Shown here: positions 49,272 through 60,519 of the stretch, piece after piece | How the letters are laid out: every line of letters starts with the position of its first letter | Numbering within the stretch: position 1 is the first letter of the stretch | Assembly: GCF_028554725.1 (NCBI RefSeq) | Contig: NC_071670.1 | Location: 52,751,501-52,815,500, forward strand | DNA length: 64,000 nucleotides | Reading direction: 5' to 3' | Source of the DNA: Zeugodacus cucurbitae | Taxonomy: Eukaryota; Arthropoda; Insecta; Diptera; Tephritidae | The notes under the pieces: model-generated | What the model was told of the DNA's origin: nothing | The model's database searches: none | What the model saw: only the letters and a program-made list of their open reading frames with translations | Position numbers and translations under genes: made by a program

Positions 49272-49755
49272 CTTAAGGGGTTAGGGGTAGTCAGGATTAA
49301 TTTTTTTTTTTTTGCATTTTCGTTAAGTGTAGTATCTTAACAATATTATTAAAATTTCGATGTTTTAAGACCAATTAACTGTCGATTTTTACCCGAAATT
49401 CTAGAAAAAATTTCCTGAGGCCGCCATTTTGTTATTTTTTGAAAAAATCAAAAAAAATTCTATCCGGTCCAGGATTATCTATTTAAAAAACTAATTTTTC
49501 TTATCCGATTGATCTTAGATGAATCTACAAGGACCTATGATAGTCACCGAAAGGACCTGTTTTTGGAACTGGTCAACACAAACAGCTATAACTTTGGAAA
49601 TTACAATTTTTTTTTAATTTTCGGGACTTCAAGTAAAAAAAAAATCCCATATTATTACTTTTGTAAAATAACATGATTTTATAGCAAAACAAAAAAAAAA
49701 ACAATACTGAAAATTGTCATTTTTTCGTGTCTTTGACTACCCCTAACCCCTTAAG
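49272..49755. mobile_element. Non-autonomous element with perfect 22 bp inverted ends at TTAA
   Basis: CTTAAGGGGTTAGGGGTAG continues to CA at 49272-49293, and its perfect inverse ends with CCCCTAACCCCTTAAG at 49755. TTAA sits at 49273-49276 and 49751-49754. If TTAA is the target site, the element proper is about 474 bp with GGGGTTAGGGG...CCCCTAACCCC tips. Target TTAA is the hallmark of the piggyBac superfamily. The interior is AT-rich, with poly-A/poly-T runs and no frame, so it would be a MITE. Confidence 0.8.
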
Positions 49756-50824
49756 GAATAACCTCGTACAAAATAGTAGAATTTTGAAATCATGTCGACA
49801 GAAACTCCTTATACTTTTTTTACTGAGACTTGCCACAGTCATCTACCGATATTATTAATATTTTTCGATGTTCGTCTCATATTTTCTTTCTTCTATGTTC
49901 ACTGTAGTATCTATTTCTTCAATGACAGCCTGAAAAGTCTTAACATTTTAATCATTCATCAACTGAAAAATAAAATTTTCGAAACATTTTTTAATTACAC
50001 ATATCACAAAAGACTCTCTTGCCAAAGTATTCAACACAACAACTTAGACAACTCTGCCAGAGTGAATCTCACATACCACATACAAAACCAAAACCACTTA
50101 AATCATTTAAAGATATATCGAGACATTTAAGATATCATTCAAATACATTAAATTGTATTTATACACGCATGTCACTTTGTTCTCCTAGTAATTCTTGGCA
50201 AACTTTTCGCACACAACATACTCACTCGTTGCCATACTTAAATGAGAAGCGAAAAGTTTTAATCGTAAAACAATTCTATGCTAACAGCAACATTAGAAAT
50301 GTACGTACGTGCAACATGCAACATATACGAGTATTTACCACACAAACAACAAATAACTGCAAATAAGTTTGTTGTTTCTAAGGGCATGTCTTTATGCGCA
50401 AGAAGACACTTTCAACTGACACACATATACTATATATGTGTAGGTTTATATGTACCCAGTTCAGAGAAGTTACCAAGTAACTGCACATGTTTAAGGGAAT
50501 ATTAAGAAATTTTCTATTCACAAACGCATGAGCAAATTACACAAATTTAATTATTTTTACTCCGCAAATTTCTTCTCGCTTTCAGAGAGAACTTTTAAAT
50601 GCTATTGTCTGTCGGCATAGAACGCTTTCGAAGTAATTTGGAAATTCAAATGCAGATTTGCTGAAATTTTTAGGTTAGCATTCGAATTTAAGTGGAAGAA
50701 ATTTCAAAGTTTCCATAAAAGAAAATTCATATAAAAGTTTAGAAAACAGTGAGACATACTTTTAAATAGACAAAGAAATAATTCTCCTTTGCTGTTGATG
50801 AATCCTAGGTTATTTTGAATAAAT
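49756..50824. other. Unique AT-rich sequence, no gene seen
   Basis: Overlapping plus-strand frames at 49792-50130, 50019-50366 and 50278-50505 lack domains and look like chance in AT-rich DNA. Confidence 0.45.
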
Positions 50825-51328
50825 GAAATTTTTTGAGGTCATCTTGAAAGTTTCATTGGGCTCATTTTGAAAGTAATACAATAGCATTTTGAAATCAACT
50901 CATGTCCTGATGCCTTTGCGGTGTGGCGTTATAACTTTGTGACAATCAAAGAGATTGAGCTGGTATACTGTGTGGAGATACTTAGATCTAAAAACTTCAG
51001 TCATCCGGGTTAACTATTTATGTTATAAAGATCGAGACGCGATATATAATTGGAGGTTTTTTCTACCTTCAAAAAAGAAATTTTTTGAGGTCATCTTTAA
51101 AGTTTCATTGGGCTCATTTTGAAAGTAATACAATAGCATTTTGAAATCAACTCATGTCCTGATGCCTTTGCGGTGTGGCGTTATAACTTTGTGACAATCA
51201 AAGAGATTGAGCTGGTATACTGTGTGGAGATACTTAGATCTAAAAACTTCAGTCATCCGGGTTAACTATTTATGTTATAAAGATCGAGACGCGATATATA
51301 ATTATAGGTTTTTTCTAGCTTCAAAAAG
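50825..51328. repeat. Fresh tandem duplication, 252 bp unit
   Basis: Copy 1 (50825-51076) and copy 2 (51077-51328) both begin GAAATTTTTTGAGGTCATC and end TTTTTTCTA.CTTCAAAAA. By eye only a handful of bases differ over 252 bp (for example CTTGAAAG versus CTTTAAAG, and TTGGAGG versus TTATAGG). The copies abut with no spacer. The unit has no coding frame or known family. The near identity in an otherwise decayed region points to a recent event or an assembly artefact. Confidence 0.92.
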
Positions 51329-51681
51329 GACTGCCCTCAGAAATTCAAGTATGGTCCTCTCTCAATGTGGATCATCTTATAAAATAACCTAATTGTCCTA
51401 GAAATAAAAGCATTTAAATAACTAGTTTCCAAGACTCATCAATATAGAACTCGAGAAATTAAAGGTTAAGAATGCAGGTGTATTGTACCTCACCGTACCT
51501 CCGTGGTTTTAGCAATAGTTCGAGATATACATACATCGATTGGAGTAGGTAGCTGTGCTAAGCTTCCAGCAAAAGTGAACGTCCTATTATATCGGACAAT
51601 ATATGGGAAATACTAAAAAAATTTCGAGAAAGTAACAGCAATACATCCCTCCGAAGGTTTTAATTTGATATTTTAACAAAG
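51329..51681. other. Unique sequence, nothing recognised
   Basis: A short stretch between the 252 bp duplication and a family A copy; no frame or repeat identified. Confidence 0.5.
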
Positions 51682-52200
51682 GTAAATAAGGATGGGCTAA
51701 GTTCAGGTGTAACTCTCGGGTCTGATTTCAACTATTTACCGATATTTTCAATAAAAAATTAAATGTAAACTTCGAGGTCCTTTTTTTTGATATCTGGGGC
51801 CTTGTGGAAATACTAGAAATAAAGTATTTAGGCAAAGTTCTGTAACGATATCTTTACTGATGCTTGACTTATATATTATCAGTTGGACTTCAAAATTGAT
51901 ATATATGGGAAGTAGGCGTGGTTGTTAATCTATTTTACCTATTTTACATCGGTAACACAGAGTATCAAGAAAATATTATGTACCATTGAAATCGGACGTG
52001 TAGTTTTAGGGGTATTGTTTTTTGACCAATTAGAGGACGCCACCAATCCGATTTCCTCCATTTTTAGACTGTATAAGTAAGTGGCTAAAGGAAACAACTC
52101 CAGAGAGTATGCTTAATATAGCTTCAGTAGTTTACAAGATATATACAAAAAACTTAGTAGGAGCGGGGCCAAGCGCACTATCCCAAAAAACATTAGTGTG
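51682..52200 (+). mobile_element. Family A element, copy 6 (3'-truncated)
   Basis: Begins with TAAATAAGGATGGGCTAAG, TTCAGGTGTAAC and CTCTCGGGTCTG, a damaged family A left end. It then follows the family order: GGGGCCTTGTGGAAATAC, ATATGGGAAGTAGGCGTGG, CAAGAAAATATTATGTACC and AAACTTAGTAGGAGCGGGGC. It stops being recognisable near 52200, before the 3' third. Confidence 0.7.
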
Positions 52201-52530
52201 TGATATGGTATTAAAAATAAATAGCTTGTAACCTGATCTCCTACTAGTCTGTATGTAGTATAGCCAATTTTTAGGTGATCTAATCTAGAGGATTAAGGAT
52301 AATAAATACATATATTTAAGTCTTAAGCGAGATATCGAAATGAAACTAGGTAAATTTCTATTTTGTATTGGATAATTAAATTTTATATCAAAAAATGGGC
52401 GCAACTAGCTATCAACTGCTCTTAATAAAATACTCTATTTCTAATTGTTTCTAAGAATAACAAGGTACTTCAATATAATATAATTTTTTTTACTCAAGAA
52501 TGTTGTGTCAAAGTTTTAGGTCCTTCGGAG
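52201..52530. other. Unique AT-rich sequence, nothing recognised
   Basis: No feature seen between the family A copy and the inverted-repeat unit that follows. Confidence 0.5.
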
Positions 52531-52539
52531 AAAAACTAA

Positions 52540-53165
52540 CGAAATTACAGCAGGTTGAATAACGGTACCTCTAACTTAGGTTTGCGCGCCTTCCAGCTAC
52601 CTGCACTGAGTGTACAAAATTTTGAATCGATTTTCCCAAATATGACATTTTTAAAGTCGGTGACCAGCCTACAGAAAAAACTACTGCATCGATCGTTTTG
52701 AAATTTCGTACAAATATTCTACATACATATAGCTCTCGAATGACGTCGAGTTTTTCCAAAAATTTTATATACTAACACTTTTACGATAACAAATTGATCG
52801 ATTTTTTCGTCTAAAATCGTCATTTTGGCTTGAAAATGGTACCAAAAATTGAAATATTAAAAACAACTCGACGTCGATTGAAAGATAAACTAAAGAAAGC
52901 TTTTTGATTTTTTGGTTTCGGAAGATCCAGTGATGCTGTAGGCTGGTCACCGCAAAAAACTTCTTTTCGAGGTGCCTGCAGAGATCAACGATAAATCCGT
53001 TATTCCTCGCTATTTTTCGATAAAACTTTTTTTAAGTATCCTTCAAATGTTGTACTTTCATATAATAATATGTAAAATAAACCTACAGCAATTTTTTATA
53101 AAAAAAATCATGAAAAAAAGTCTTTTTTCGAAGTAACAAACCTTACCCCCCCCCCCTTAAAGTGA
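52540..53165. mobile_element. Probable inverted-repeat element
   Basis: CGGTGACCAGCCTACAG at 52658-52674 is perfectly inverted at 52936-52952. A second inner pair, GACGTCGAG at about 52742 and CTCGACGTC near 52868, is nested inside. A CCCCCCCCCCCTTAA-type end near 53145-53160 recalls the tip of the TTAA element at 49272-49755, but no matching opposite tip was found, so the outer limits are guesses. The 60-codon minus-strand frames here are not called. Confidence 0.4.
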
Positions 53166-53399
53166 GAAAAACAACTGTTTTGTTATTATATGAATTAAAA
53201 AATTCCTACAAAAGTTCCAATAATTGTAAATATTATACCCAACTTTTCTGCAACTTAAGAATATCGCTACACATGCCATTTGTAACATCATTTATTGGTT
53301 GCTTGCCAGCAAACTATGTAAGATTGTAACAGCGGCATCTATGTTATGTATAGGTACTAAATATATCTCTACAAACTTTTTTGCGCACTTCAGGCATTT

Positions 53400-53590
53400 A
53401 TGGGTTCAATTTATGTATTGCGATTCCACACAAATTTATTGATTTGCTAACGCACGCAGACAGCATAAAGCGAAGTGAAAGGAAGTGCATTTAAACAGAC
53501 AAAGAAAATTATTAAGGAAACCGACAAAGAAAGTTGTAAACCGCAAAACAGAAAAAACACAAATTCAAGCAAACGTGAAAAAAAGCAAAA
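53400..53590 (+). promoter_or_regulatory. Possible untranslated leader before a candidate start exon
   Basis: A-rich, T-poor plus-strand stretch with CAAACGTGAAAAAAAGC and repeated GACAAAGAAA wording, like many fly 5' leaders. No TATA or perfect initiator was found upstream. It only has meaning together with the exon candidate at 53591. Confidence 0.25.
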
Positions 53591-53611
53591 ATGAAAAAAA
53601 GAAGAACCATG
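53591..53611 (+). CDS. Candidate short start exon MKKRRTM with consensus donor (tentative)
   Basis: ATG at 53591 in the good context GCAAAAATG gives MKKRRTM and then meets ATG|GTAAGTGAG at 53611/53612, a full GTAAGT donor in phase 0. Read through, the frame runs about 20 more codons to a TAA. Very short start exons before giant introns are known in flies. With no second exon found in the following 10 kb, this stays a candidate only. Confidence 0.3.
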
Positions 53612-56600
53612 GTAAGTGAGCGGATAACAAGCGTAGAGCGAAATAATGGACGAAAAATTAAAATTTTCCACTAAATTTAATCTGAAGTTTTTGTAATGAA
53701 TGCAGAGGAGTTGCAATTGAGAGTTGAAGGATGGAAGTGTGGTGGAAGAAACATTTTTTTTTTTTTTTTTTCAAATTGTTTTAAATGTGGTATATAGTGT
53801 CGCTCATGTCCGTTTTAAAGAAGGCGCTCGAAAAAGAACTTGGAAATCTTAAAATATTATGAATTCATAACACATATTTAATTTTTACAGAGCGATTATT
53901 CCTGGTGACAAATGTTACACAAATTTTTAAGAATTTGGACTTCATTCAGTAACAAACTGTACCATCGTTACACACTATTTGAGTCAGGCCTTCCCCAGGA
54001 ACAGTTGAATACCTAAGAACTCCATAGGACAGGTTCTTGCGAAAACAGATGGTAAGATATTTAGAACAAAATGTTCCGTCTGTGAGATTTTATATCTGCC
54101 TAATACGTCTTCCTTAACAAGTTTAATTCCTCTGAGAATTTCGTTGGACTTTACTTAAGTTCGAATGTAAACTTGTATTAAACATTTGAGGTGTACTGGA
54201 CTTCAGATGAATCAGTGAGAGAATAATTCAAATAATCAGATCACTCTTAATATTGGAGATGTTTTCAATATTTTATCAAATTTTTTTATAGAGATATTCT
54301 AGTATAATATCGAAGCTTTCATAACCTCACCTTCTACAATGTTTGCTCAAAAGTTCCACCGCAAACAATCACTAGCCACAAAATATATTCTATTTCATGT
54401 TATAAAATAAATACATCTAAACCAAGAATAATATTTATAAAGTGAACTAAACCAATAAGTAAGTCGTCTACAGTCCACTTTATATAATTTTGTGCTTTTA
54501 TCAGCTTACTTACGAAACTGCCAACATCCACTTTCGTATACACACAAGTGAATAAGTAAACACTGAAGCCGCAAAGGCCAGCACACACTTGAAATAAGTA
54601 AAGTTTTTTGGGGGATTACATGCGGTAATGTGCTTGAGCTCATAGCATGCTGTTTTGTAGTTTAGAAATTCAATGTGAAAATAAACATAAAATGTGGTCA
54701 GTTTCGATTGAAGATATACATACTTTTGGAAGTTTAGCTATAACGAGGAGTACATACCATATAAATATAATATACAGAAATATTTTCGAATCCATAATCC
54801 TATTTAGCAGGATGGCAAGGCTGAAGTTATGATTGACTTTAGTTACTCAAACATTTTATAATTATTATCGTTCAAATGCCTCTCGATCCCAAAAAAAACC
54901 ATAACTGATCGTAACCTCAGGTATCTCAGAAAGAAGAAGGGAATGACAGAACTTAAAATATTTACTAAAGACGGAAAAAAATTAGAGAACACAATGAAAA
55001 AGGGAACCTAGTTATTATTTATGAAATTATATAAAGGAAAATTTTAACGTTTGTTGAGGTCATCGAATATCAAAGATCACTCCTAATTTTACATCAGAAC
55101 CTTAAACTCTCACTCCGATGGACTTAACGATCAGCGGAGACTTGAAGAGCCCGCAGAGAGAGAGAGAGACCTGATACGGGTTGGTGTATATAGTACAAAG
55201 TTAAGAAAGACTTGGACCGCTTGGATGTCAATTTGCGAAGCAGATATGCAACTGAATAGAGGGAAAATTTGATACTTTCTCAGCTTGAAATACTGTAAAA
55301 ACGAAGTAAGAACTGCTATAAGTGATTACTTTCTAAAAAAGAAAAGTTTTAAGAGTAATTTTGTATTCTCCGGAAAAGACGTAAAACAATAACCAGTTTA
55401 TTGGTATTGAAATGTGAAACCTATATAAACTAATGGTATGCGCTATGCAGTATTTTATGTAGACACTTTTTTAGCCCAGTTCATAGCCGCTGGTGAGGCT
55501 TAGGTTCAATTCAGGCTTTATTGAAAATTTGGTACCTTTTTGAAGGACGATTAAGCCAACTGGCAAACGAAGTGTTAACGGTAAACATTTACACATATAA
55601 CTTAAGAGGAAGCTCCAAATCAACAATATATTAGTTTCAAAATTTGCCTAGAAACCCCAAAAGAGTCTTAATTTCATTTTTCCCAAAGTCCACATATAGA
55701 CACATATTAATTTTTGTATATCTATTAAGATATATGTACAAAACCGCATAAATTACATACAATTCACAAAGTAAATATCCATTAGTTGCCATGTCTGCTG
55801 CTCGTGATTGTCAGCAGAACTCATATCTTGCCGCGCACGCTTCGTAACGCTCAGGACTCCAGCCGGCGTCGTCATCGTTGAGCGTGCGAAGCCAAAAATT
55901 AAAGTCAATAAAAGTTGGCCACAATGGTTTTTAATGAACTGAACATTTGCCTTTGCTATTTGTGATCCATAACGGCCTACAAAATGGGTGCTTCGAAGCA
56001 GCATTTGTGGTCAATAGGCGCAACAACAAATATAAGGCAAAGCTACTATGAATGTATGAAAGCTTAACTCAAGCAAAGCGCAGTGACATCCATAAAATAC
56101 TACTGTGCTACTCGCAGCAAGCCGTCGAGGCAGCTGACCAGACACTTGGGCAGCCAATTCAACAACCAGTTGACCAGTGGTGGAACACATACATACATGC
56201 AAACATATACAGAAAAGGAATTAAAAGTCCTGAATATTACTTGTGAGTGTCTGTGTGAGTGATTTTAGGCAACTTTTTGTGGAAGTATGCAGCATAGTGT
56301 ATATATTTAGGCATTCAATGGCTATTTACCGTGCGACATATGCAGTCTAATTGCACTTTCATAGCCAAATGTGGCAGGCAGCCAGTAAAATGTGATCATA
56401 TCAAAAGTTAAGAGACCGAAAGCCTTTGTAAACGCCAGCATTTGTTCTGCTGAGAGTTGTGCTTGAGCTCAAGCTAGTCATAACTGTGTTGTATGTGTGT
56501 GTCTTTCTAAGGAAACAGCTTTGGTTGGCAGGAATCAAGCTTATCAGCTTAACTAATTTAAGCTGAAAATTTAAATGAAGTCGTAAAACTTAACATTGGC

Positions 56601-56930
56601 CTCTTTATGAGTATGACCCAATTCTTTGGTGGCTCTTCACAAAGCATGCGTGCTCTAGTGAAATTAAATTTTTGCTAGAATTGTAGCGATTTAGTGCATA
56701 ACGGATTAAATTAACATATTTAACTTAAATATTCAATGGCGAAATGTGTGTATAGCTTTTTAAATTGCTTATTTAAATTTCTGTCATTCACTGTTATATT
56801 ATAAACGAAGTGCTTAAACAGTTATTATTGCGAGTGTTTTACTGTTGCTCTTATTGTGCTTTATTTTTAATGTACAGCGGTGGACATATTGATAATGCAG
56901 GAGAGTTTTGTTAAAAAAAGTATTATATAT
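53612..56930. other. Unique sequence (intron-like if the exon at 53591 is real), no gene seen
   Basis: Poly-T at about 53754-53771 and GAGAGAGAGAGAG at about 55155. 55750-56300 is GC-richer, with overlapping frames on both strands (55753-56004 -, 56011-56202 -, 56052-56246 +), none with a domain. Confidence 0.45.
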
Positions 56931-57140
56931 GTCTTTCTCCGTTTCTCACTCTCTATATATATCTTTTTCTCTCTCTTTCTTACTCTCTCCCTCTATCACT
57001 TTTTCTATCTTCATCTCTGTCTCTCTATCTTTCTCATCCCTTTTCCTCTCTCTTTTTATTTGTCTCTGTATCTCCATTCCCCTCTCTATCTCTTTTTCTC
57101 TCACTCCGTATTTTTTTCTATCTCCATCTATTTTTTCTCT
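56931..57140. repeat. Polypyrimidine (CT-rich) microsatellite, about 210 bp
   Basis: Nearly pure C and T on the plus strand, mainly TCTCTC and CTTTTTC blocks with rare A. It creates long Leu/Ser/Phe frames on the plus strand (56880-57272, 56908-57150) and an Arg/Glu/Lys frame on the minus strand (56946-57143), all artefacts. Confidence 0.9.
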
Positions 57141-57289
57141 CAATATATGAAATATCCTCTCACTATTACGCGATTAAGACTTACTTACAAACACCTGTCC
57201 CGGTTAACTTACAATAACCACTTTTTGACCCTGGCTTCTCTGGGTTTTTCATTTTGTGAACGCTCTCTGTGATCTGTAGAGTTCTTTCC

Positions 57290-57480
57290 TATGTTTATAT
57301 TATAAACTGAACGAATCAGATGGAGTATGTGCTACCTAGAAAGTAGTATAGTATATTACCTATAATCAGGTATATGGGAGGTAGCAGATGTTACATTTTA
57401 TTAATTTGTGGAACAGAGACACAAAATTACCCTAAATCAATTATTTTTGAATTTGACCTCTGACATGTTGTGAGGAAAAT
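57290..57480 (+). mobile_element. Family A fragment
   Basis: CCTATGTTTATATTATAAAC and ACGAATCAGATGGA match the 450-490 part of copy 1. A GTATATGGGAGGTAGCAGAT piece and GTGGAACAGAGACACA match earlier parts, so the order is rearranged. About 190 bp remain. Confidence 0.5.
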
Positions 57481-58630
57481 TTGAGTAGAAGCGTTAAGAG
57501 ACCTTCTTCAGTTGTTCAGTTGTGAATTTTGAGTACTTTGAAGAAATAGCTAATAAATCAATAGAGGAGTCATTGTAGACTGACAAAGATTTGAAGTGGT
57601 TGATTTGCAGCACAATGATTCAATTTAGACTTCCGGAAGAAAAACTGAGTTTAGTTATAGACTTTTCAAAATTCCTTAGGTGGCTGTTTGAAGCTCAAGA
57701 ATTAAGATATCTGAGCACAATAACTGAATCTCCGCTAGAAAAACAGGAGACCACAAAACACTTTATACCCAACACAAATATAAACCGAAAGCCAGATTAT
57801 TACTACCCTCCGTTTCCATTAACCTGCAAACCACTGTAAATGCACTTCTGTGCACACTCTACACTACAGTATTGCCACACAAAACTATTCGGAGCATTAA
57901 AAACAGAACCCGTTTCTGTATTTTGATTTTCCGGCTTCCACAGCTGCTGCACCACAACATCCTTGTTGTACTTCCTTGTCACTCCGCATACTTGACATTC
58001 ATAATATTCCTCCAGCAAATCGTTTTATACCCGTTATGTATAATATTATTCTACTATGAATGCATGTATCATAGTATATGTGTGTGTGCTTGTAATTCTC
58101 TTACTAATGTGACAATTTCCTATTGTTTTATTTCGCTCGCCTGCAGTCAGCCAGTGTTGGCCAGCCTCAGCCGTTGTTTCTGCTGGTTCGATTGCCAAGC
58201 AAAATTTTCATGACAGCTGTCAAGCTGTTCCCAGGAAAGATTAGCCGAAATGTTGGCAACCATTAAATATTTATGCTGTCACAGCCATTATGATGGAGTT
58301 CTTTGTAAATGAGCATTTGTTATGACACTATTGTTGATGTCTTGCAAAAAATACACTTACATACAAATTTCGAAAGGAAATAGAACTTTAGTGGAGTCGT
58401 AATAAAGAGGCCTATACATTGATTTTCGACATTATTTGTTGGAGCGATTGATGGGTTTCTTAAGGCAAAATAATGAAGTACAAATCTCTCTGACTTTTAT
58501 GGACAATCACATTTTTAGCAAAATAATAAACTCGGAAGAGAGAAAAAATCGAGTGCATTGAACATATCAACCTTTGATTCTTCTGTACGAAATCTAACCT
58601 AAATGTCAACCCTCTGAGAATAATATAAAC
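57481..58630. other. Unique sequence, no gene supported
   Basis: The minus-strand frame 58018-57803 encodes ECQVCGVTRKYN and WQYCSVECAQKC, reminiscent of paired CxxC zinc ligands. However, its start is not ATG, no zinc-finger family fits and no flanking exons are visible. Left uncalled. Confidence 0.35.
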
Positions 58631-60519
58631 ACGAGGGCAGTCCCATAAATGCCTCCGCTTTCTTCACGCTTATTTTGTTTTCGCCGTGTGTGAAAAAAGG
58701 CCTGTCCGGGATTTTAAAATGGCAAAATACCAATATCGGCCGGTGATGCGATTCTTATTTTTCCAAGGGAAATCGCACAGGGAAACAAAATACAGCAAAG
58801 ATACGATGAATTTTTTCTTTCACAGACGACCGTAAAATTAGTTTAACGAGCTTCAACGTTACCACGGAGAGTAACGGCAGACTATTCATTGTAATTGTGT
58901 ACTCTGAAGAAACCAAAACCTGTCCTATCGACCGAAAAGTTTTGGAAATATTTTCGAAAATTCACAAGATCTGACTACAAAATGGTCATTACACACTATT
59001 GATTCGAATTATTGATCCAAAGAAGGCAAAGACTGTGTAATCGACAGGAAAGGGGAAGGCAAACGAGCTCTTGGTTTCAGAAGATTTGGCCTACTTTGAT
59101 TCCCCGAAGTAAAACGAAATGGTCATCGAACTCTATACGAAAAAGTCGGGGTAAACTGATCCAAAGAAGGCGAAAGGGAATGTAAATGTGCTCTTGGATT
59201 CAGAAGATTTGGCCTACTTTGATTCCCCGAAGAAAAACGAAATGGTCATCGAACTCTATACGAAAAAGTCGGGGTAAACTGATCCAAAGAAGGCGAAGGG
59301 GAATGTAAATGTGCACTTGAATTCAGAAGATTTGGCTTACTTTGATTCCCCGAAGAAAAACGAAATGGTCATCGGACTCTATACGAAAAAGTCGGGGTAA
59401 ACTGATCCAACTGATTCTGATTCAGAAGATTTGGCCTACTTTGATTCCCCGAAGAAAAACGAAATGGTCATCGAACTCTATACGAAAAAGTCGGGGTAAA
59501 CTGATCCAAAGAAGGCGAAGGTTGACTCATTTGCCTGAAAGGTAATGGTAATTGTGTTATGGGGTTCAGATAGACTGATCTACATTGACTCTATGAAGTA
59601 GGACAAAATGGTCATAGAACTCCGGAGAACCACCTCTGAAGAAAGCAGAAACTGTTCTTTCGTCCGGAAAAGTTATGGTATTCGAGGATCCATAAGATCT
59701 GAGGACAAAAGGGACACAGCAATCTAGTGATTCGTATTATTGGGCAGATTTTACACACCACAGATCAAAGAGAACCTGAACTCAAAGAAGGCGATAACTA
59801 TCCCATTGACCAGAATGGTGATGGTAATTGGCTTCTAGGATTTAGATAGTCTGAAATACTTTGATTACCTCAAGAAAGACAAAATTTTCACAGGACTCTT
59901 GAGGACACAGTCTGGCCAACCTGAAAGAAAGAAGGCGAAGGCTATCCTATTGGATGGATAGGTGATGGTGATTGACTTCTGGTGTTCAGAAGGTCTGATC
60001 TACATTGACTAAATGAAGAAGGAAAGAATGATCGCTGGACCCCACAGCTTCGGCTTATTGGGTAGGTTTCACACAACAGAGATCAAGGAACGAGTCCGCA
60101 GAACCTGATCCAAAGAAGGCGAAGACTGTCCCGTTGGTCGGAAATATGATACTAAACATCCTCTGAGATTCAGAGGGCCCTACTTGAACAAAATTGTTAC
60201 AGTTTCTACAGCATTGGTTTATTATTTAAAGAAATATTCTTCCTCTCATTGACCTACCGTTACGGTCAAATTAGGCGAATTAGACAACGAACTGCTGCCC
60301 CATACACCGTGTTCTCCTGATTTGGCCCATGCAACTTCTTTTTCGTTTTCAAACCTGAAAACGTCACTTACTGGCCAGAAGTTTGAGTCGAGTTATCATC
60401 GCTTACTACTTCACAAACCTCTAAAAAAAATATTTTACAGAAGGTTAGAGGAGTTTGAATATGTTTGGTTTAAAGTATAAATATATCGTCAGACTAAGTA
60501 TTTATCGGACCACCCTCGT
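58631..60519 (+). mobile_element. Mariner element enlarged by internal tandem duplication
   Basis: Inverted tips ACGAGGG..GTCCCATAAAT at 58631 and, read inverted, ACGAGGGTGGTCCGATAAAT ending at 60519 match mariner terminal repeats. ATG at 58719 gives MAKYQYRPVMRFLFFQGKSH then RET, the mariner N-terminus, before frame decay. The far end (about 60268-60480) gives KLGELDNELLPHTPCSPDLA, a mariner C-terminal block with the PHxPxSPDLA motif and its Asp, and SNLKTSLTGQKFES. Between them the KKAKTV/KVMATVFWDS-like segment is repeated about nine times (58898-60150). At about 1.89 kb the element is longer than a usual 1.2-1.3 kb mariner, although much transposase sequence is missing. Confidence 0.85.
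58898..60150 (+). repeat. Minisatellite made of a mariner transposase segment
   Basis: The anchor CCAAAGAAGGC(G/A)AA or a variant occurs near 58898, 59017, 59161, 59284, 59506, 59631, 59781, 59925 and 60110. A second anchor TTCAGAAGATTTGGC starts at 59075, 59199, 59322 and 59421 (steps 124, 123, 99), with near-identical 123 bp units there. Outer units are diverged and of varied length. The encoded segment corresponds to the transposase stretch just after the first catalytic Asp region (PKKAKTV..GKVMATVFWDS). The 67-codon frame at 59342-59545 is a shifted-frame product of the repeat. Confidence 0.85.

Noticed and set aside
56880..57272. 130-codon plus frame rich in Leu, Ser and Phe
   Set aside because: It lies over a polypyrimidine microsatellite and has an equally open Arg/Glu frame on the other strand.
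57803..58018. Cys-rich minus frame resembling a zinc finger (CQVC...YCSVEC)
   Set aside because: Non-ATG start, spacing fits no family, no splice partners, no conservation evidence.
58180..58200. GGTTCGATTGC as a tRNA B box
   Set aside because: No A box or cloverleaf arms at the proper distance upstream.
59342..59545. 67-codon Arg/Lys-rich repeat protein
   Set aside because: Shifted-frame reading of the mariner-derived minisatellite.
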